Source of the DNA: Spirochaetaceae bacterium | GTDB taxonomy: Bacteria; Spirochaetota; Spirochaetia; Treponematales; Breznakiellaceae | DNA length: 8,016 bases | NCBI GenBank assembly: GCA_031265535.1 | Contig: JAISCO010000179.1 | Location: 1 to 8,016, forward strand | Direction: 5' to 3' | Shown here: in pieces, positions 5,807 to 8,016 of the stretch | Layout of the letters: the number at the start of each line of letters is the position of its first letter | Numbering within the stretch: the first letter of the stretch is position 1 | Program-made: the position numbers and the translations under genes | The notes under the pieces: generated by a model | Databases searched by the model: none | What the model saw: the letters and a program-made list of their open reading frames with translations, nothing else | What the model was told of the DNA's origin: nothing

Positions 5807-5867
5807 CCGGCGGGAATAGAGCGCCGGAAAGATTACTACTTGGGGGAGGCGGCATTGCGGCCTCTCC
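5807..5867 (+). terminator. Pair of hairpins after the lipoprotein gene
   Basis: The first hairpin has a perfect six-pair stem CCGGCG (5807-5812) / CGCCGG (5822-5827) with a nine-base loop. The second pairs GGGGAGGC (5843-5850) with GCCTCTCC (5860-5867), eight pairs including one G-T, also with a nine-base loop. Both fall within 80 bases after the stop at 5788 and could end or protect the transcript. Neither is followed by a proper T run, so an intrinsic terminator is uncertain. Confidence 0.4.
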
Positions 5868-5882
5868 TGCTACCTCTTTCAA

Positions 5883-5910
5883 GTAAAAAGTAAAAGGGAA
5901 AAAGTAAAAA
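5883..5910. repeat. Four-unit heptamer repeat of the GKAAAAA family
   Basis: GTAAAAA, GTAAAAG, GGAAAAA and GTAAAAA follow one another in exact phase. This is the same family as the seven-unit block at 2774-2822, about 3 kb away, in the gap between the convergent lipoprotein and DUF115 genes. It shows that the family is dispersed and not private to the paralog array. Confidence 0.8.
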
Positions 5911-5943
5911 ATTACTGCTATCTCCTCATGCCCCTAAAACAGC

Positions 5944-5971
5944 AAAATCCTCAAAAAGTGTGCGGGATTTT
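5944..5971. terminator. Possible bidirectional terminator between convergent genes
   Basis: AAAATCC (5944-5950) and GGATTTT (5965-5971) can pair over seven bases with a 14-base loop. On the plus strand T-rich bases close the stem, and on the minus strand TTTT follows GGA. The place between two convergent genes suits a shared terminator. The stem is weak and a competing TGCGG/CCGCA pairing exists at 5961-5981. Confidence 0.3.
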
Positions 5972-6001
5972 TCCGTCCGCATCCGACGCTTTGCGCCACA
6001 T

Positions 6002-7672
6002 TCAATGCACCGCATTGAGCGCCAATTCCCATGTTTTTATGAACGGCTCAATCTCAACGCGGACACGCTTTAGAAACCCAATGTCGCCGGCGGGAGGACG
6101 CGCGCCGCCCGCCCCGGCGCAGTCGGGGAAATGCGCCCACAGGTACGAGGCGGCATCCAGCAAAAAATCAAGACGCGCGGCCCCTGTTTCGCCCTTGAGT
6201 ATGCTTAATAGTTCATGGAGCATTTCCAGTTCGCTTTCGATAAACGAGCGTATTAAAGCGGTATCCGGCGGGCGGACAACAAGGCCGGCGGCGGGTAGCG
6301 GGGCATTCGACATGTGGGGTGCCCGCCGTATCGCTGATAAGGCCGCCTCGTAAGACAAAGTTTCTACGCCAAGCGGCAAACCGCGTCCCGCTATGGCAAA
6401 GACGCGCCCGCTTCCGGCAAATTCAGCTTCAAACAGATCGCGGTAATTCTTCATCGCCGGATCGCTTTTCAAAGCGCCAGTAAGGTCTTGCGCCCTGAAC
6501 GCCGCCGCGGACGGGTACAGACCGCCAAAGCGCGTATGTCTAATCAGCGCTTCACCGTGAGACGGGCTTCCCCGGCAATGATACTTGTCGATTGTAAACG
6601 AAAAATCGATTCCGGCGGTAAAAATAGGCCCTGTTCCAAGCATTAACGCAAGGCTAAGCGCGCTTAATCCAACAGAACCCAAGGGCGGAAGTTCCACCGG
6701 CAGGATTTTGAGGGCGGAAAGCCGCTCAAATATGCTTAACTCTGTCCAGCGTGTCCAAAAAAGATAGCTTTCCCCACCCAATACGCCGTTTACAGCCGGA
6801 AGCGCGGACATATCCATTGCCACAGGGACATGCCAAGCGCCCATGCCGTTAAAATCCCTAAGATTCCAATGCTGGGCTTCCAGCGCGACAACAAGATCGG
6901 GTTTGATCTCACGCTCTTTGAGCGGGCGCAGCGCGGTATCGGCGCAGATTATTGCGCAAGATTCCGGCGGGGGATTTCGTTCTACATTATCAAGAAAATC
7001 ATCAAGGGAAGGCCCCGCTCCCAGAACAAACATGGGGCGGCGTCCAAGATAAAGTTTTTCAGCGCCGGGGCAGGCGGCAAGCAGGCTTAGGTTACGAATC
7101 GCGTTGCGTATATACAGACGCCCCAATTTGCTAAGCGTCATCGCGTTAGACCATTCAGTCGCGATGACACGGCGCAGCATATCAGTTTCAGCCTCGTACA
7201 CTTCCGCGTTTAACTGCCAGCCGCCGGTTAAACGCAGGGTCTCAACTCGTCTAAACCGGCGCTGTCCCCAAACTTTGCGGACAAAAGCGGCCGCCGCCGC
7301 CGGGTTCTTTGTTTGAATGAAGCGCATACCGTTAGGGCAGGAAGTTTTTAGCGCGTTGACATACTCTTGGGAAAGAGCGGCAAGCGCCGCGTCCGCCTCA
7401 ATACAGAGCAGCGCCGAATCCGCCGGCAAATTCTCGATTATAAGCGGGAGCCCATAGCCCAGCAGCGGCGAGGGCAGCATATACAGCGTCCTTCCGGCAA
7501 GCGGAAGGACGGCTTTAACGGCGCGTTCAGCCTGTTTTACCGGATCTATCCGTGAAAGCAATGTCTTGCCCCGGTAAAAAACATAAAAACCGTGTTTTGC
7601 CGGTTTAATGTACGGGCCTTCCGTATCATGGTTTTCACCGGTTTGCGCGGCGGACAGTCTATTTTGAAACAT
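6002..7672 (-). CDS. DUF115 / Maf-type protein (6-hydroxymethylpterin pyrophosphokinase MptE-like fold)
   Basis: 556 residues from ATG 7672; an in-frame TTG at 7681 would add three. Neither has a good ribosome site, and ATG (MFQNRLSAAQ) is preferred on codon use. The central core matches the DUF115/Maf family: a nucleotide-binding-type FVLGAGPSLDDF at about residues 215-226, ICADTALRPL at 242-251, IKPDLVVALEAQ at 256-267, GSVGLSALSLAL near 332 and IFTAGIDFSF near 350. Family members are motility-associated factors that act in glycosylating flagellins with nonulosonic-acid-type sugars, or relate to archaeal MptE. In spirochaetes with glycosylated flagellar filaments, a flagellin-modification role is the reasonable inference, but no flagellar or sugar-biosynthesis gene is visible here. 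The N-terminal 200 residues and helical C-terminus are less conserved. It is cytoplasmic, with no signal peptide. Composition is host-like, and it converges on the lipoprotein gene. Confidence 0.85.
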   Translation of the reverse strand: MFQNRLSAAQTGENHDTEGPYIKPAKHGFYVFYRGKTLLSRIDPVKQAERAVKAVLPLAGRTLYMLPSPLLGYGLPLIIENLPADSALLCIEADAALAALSQEYVNALKTSCPNGMRFIQTKNPAAAAAFVRKVWGQRRFRRVETLRLTGGWQLNAEVYEAETDMLRRVIATEWSNAMTLSKLGRLYIRNAIRNLSLLAACPGAEKLYLGRRPMFVLGAGPSLDDFLDNVERNPPPESCAIICADTALRPLKEREIKPDLVVALEAQHWNLRDFNGMGAWHVPVAMDMSALPAVNGVLGGESYLFWTRWTELSIFERLSALKILPVELPPLGSVGLSALSLALMLGTGPIFTAGIDFSFTIDKYHCRGSPSHGEALIRHTRFGGLYPSAAAFRAQDLTGALKSDPAMKNYRDLFEAEFAGSGRVFAIAGRGLPLGVETLSYEAALSAIRRAPHMSNAPLPAAGLVVRPPDTALIRSFIESELEMLHELLSILKGETGAARLDFLLDAASYLWAHFPDCAGAGGARPPAGDIGFLKRVRVEIEPFIKTWELALNAVH

Positions 7673-7698
7673 GGAAATCAAGGCGGACGAAAAGCCGG

Positions 7699-7731
7699 CC
7701 CCCGTCCAAAATTTTTACATTAGACAGGGGG
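7699..7731. other. Imperfect hairpin between the two minus-strand genes
   Basis: CCCCCGTC (7699-7706) pairs with GAC-A-GGGGG (7723-7731) as eight pairs with one bulged A around an A+T-rich loop. It lies between the stop of the upstream gene (7741) and the start of the DUF115 gene. It may end the upstream transcript or sit in the DUF115 leader. No clear T run follows on the minus strand, so the role is open. Confidence 0.4.
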
Positions 7732-7740
7732 TTAAAAGTC

Positions 7741-8016
7741 TTATGAACCGGAAAACAACCGGAAATATGTACCGACAAACCTGTCATCAAATTTATCGCT
7801 TGTTAATATCGCGGTTTCTATATCTCTTTGTATCTGGGGATTGATCCACGAATAAGAGAAATTGCTTTTACTGTTTTCCACAATCGAAATATCATCCACA
7901 ATTTCCTCGTCCGGGTACAAAACAACGATACTATCACTATTACCGCCCAGCACTATAGGGCGGGACGGCTCGCCTACAGGCGTTGAGAAAGCTGTACGCC
8001 AGAAATTTTCATCGGT
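7741..8016 (-). CDS. C-terminal part of an unidentified protein, 5' end outside the window
   Basis: The frame is open to the window edge, giving 91 residues from TDENFWRTAFSTPVGEPSRP to the end (TYFRLFSGS), stop TAA at 7741-7743. The GTG at 7953 is internal, because the reading continues upstream without a stop and in the same style. The visible part is rich in acidic residues and serine, with a NSDSIVVLYPDEEIVDD stretch and SYSWINPQIQRDIETAI. It looks like the C-terminal globular end of a larger protein. I do not recognise the family. It runs in the same direction as the DUF115 gene and ends about 70 bases before it, so the two could share a transcript unless the hairpin between them stops it. 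Confidence 0.7.
   Translation of the reverse strand, partial: TDENFWRTAFSTPVGEPSRPIVLGGNSDSIVVLYPDEEIVDDISIVENSKSNFSYSWINPQIQRDIETAILTSDKFDDRFVGTYFRLFSGS

Noticed and set aside
5928..6353. 141-residue plus-strand frame
   Set aside because: Mostly antisense to the DUF115 gene, with no recognisable domain and no good ribosome site.
1..8016. tRNA, rRNA or riboswitch genes
   Set aside because: No cloverleaf, rRNA-like segment or known riboswitch core was seen in the gaps.

Overview
The window looks like an accessory stretch of a spirochaete chromosome, most likely a Treponema-type host-associated species. This rests on secreted CsgG-like proteins joined to C-terminal DUF1566 (Lcl-type) domains, an Lpp20-like lipoprotein, a DUF115/Maf-type gene (the family linked to flagellin glycosylation) and a PIN toxin whose antitoxin begins with a beta-rich TVEIPKNRRL-type segment. 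It is family-level inference; there is no rRNA or other taxonomic marker. Most genes are G+C-rich, but the TIR-domain gene at 3049-4311 is strikingly A+T-rich.

Left part (1-3003): a tandem array of related secreted-protein genes. The first (1-846) is cut by the window edge, the second (992-1987) is complete, and a third survives only as its leader plus 18 codons (2947-3003). The leaders of the second and third align without a gap at a constant offset of 1955 bases. The spacers carry heptamer tandem repeats of two kinds, CAATTAR and GKAAAAA. A VapC-type toxin and its antitoxin (2018-2715, minus strand) sit between the second gene and the third leader, bracketed by near-identical 18-bp direct repeats. 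The simplest reading is that this cassette was inserted into a spacer of the array.

Middle (3004-4311): directly after the gene remnant lies a TIR-domain gene with the look of an acquired defence effector. Its start region is a 42-bp tandem repeat in which every unit carries its own Shine-Dalgarno-like GAGG and an in-frame ATG, giving four possible starts and up to three 14-residue N-terminal repeats. The TIR part keeps the FxSWSG entry motif and the W-x-x-F-E glutamate expected of NAD-cleaving TIR domains. The C-terminal half looks like a separate globular sensor or effector domain.

Right part (4349-8016): a small secreted protein (4349-4801) and a lipoprotein (4859-5788) lie on the plus strand. 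A convergent DUF115 gene (about 6002-7672) and the 3' end of an unidentified gene (7741-8016) lie on the minus strand. Several hairpins and a third heptamer-repeat locus occupy the gaps.

The most notable system is the secreted-paralog array that has collected a toxin-antitoxin cassette and a TIR effector with a multi-start repeat. The variable C-terminal ends of the DUF1566 proteins also deserve a check as possible targets of a diversity-generating retroelement elsewhere in the genome, because no reverse transcriptase or template repeat is seen here.
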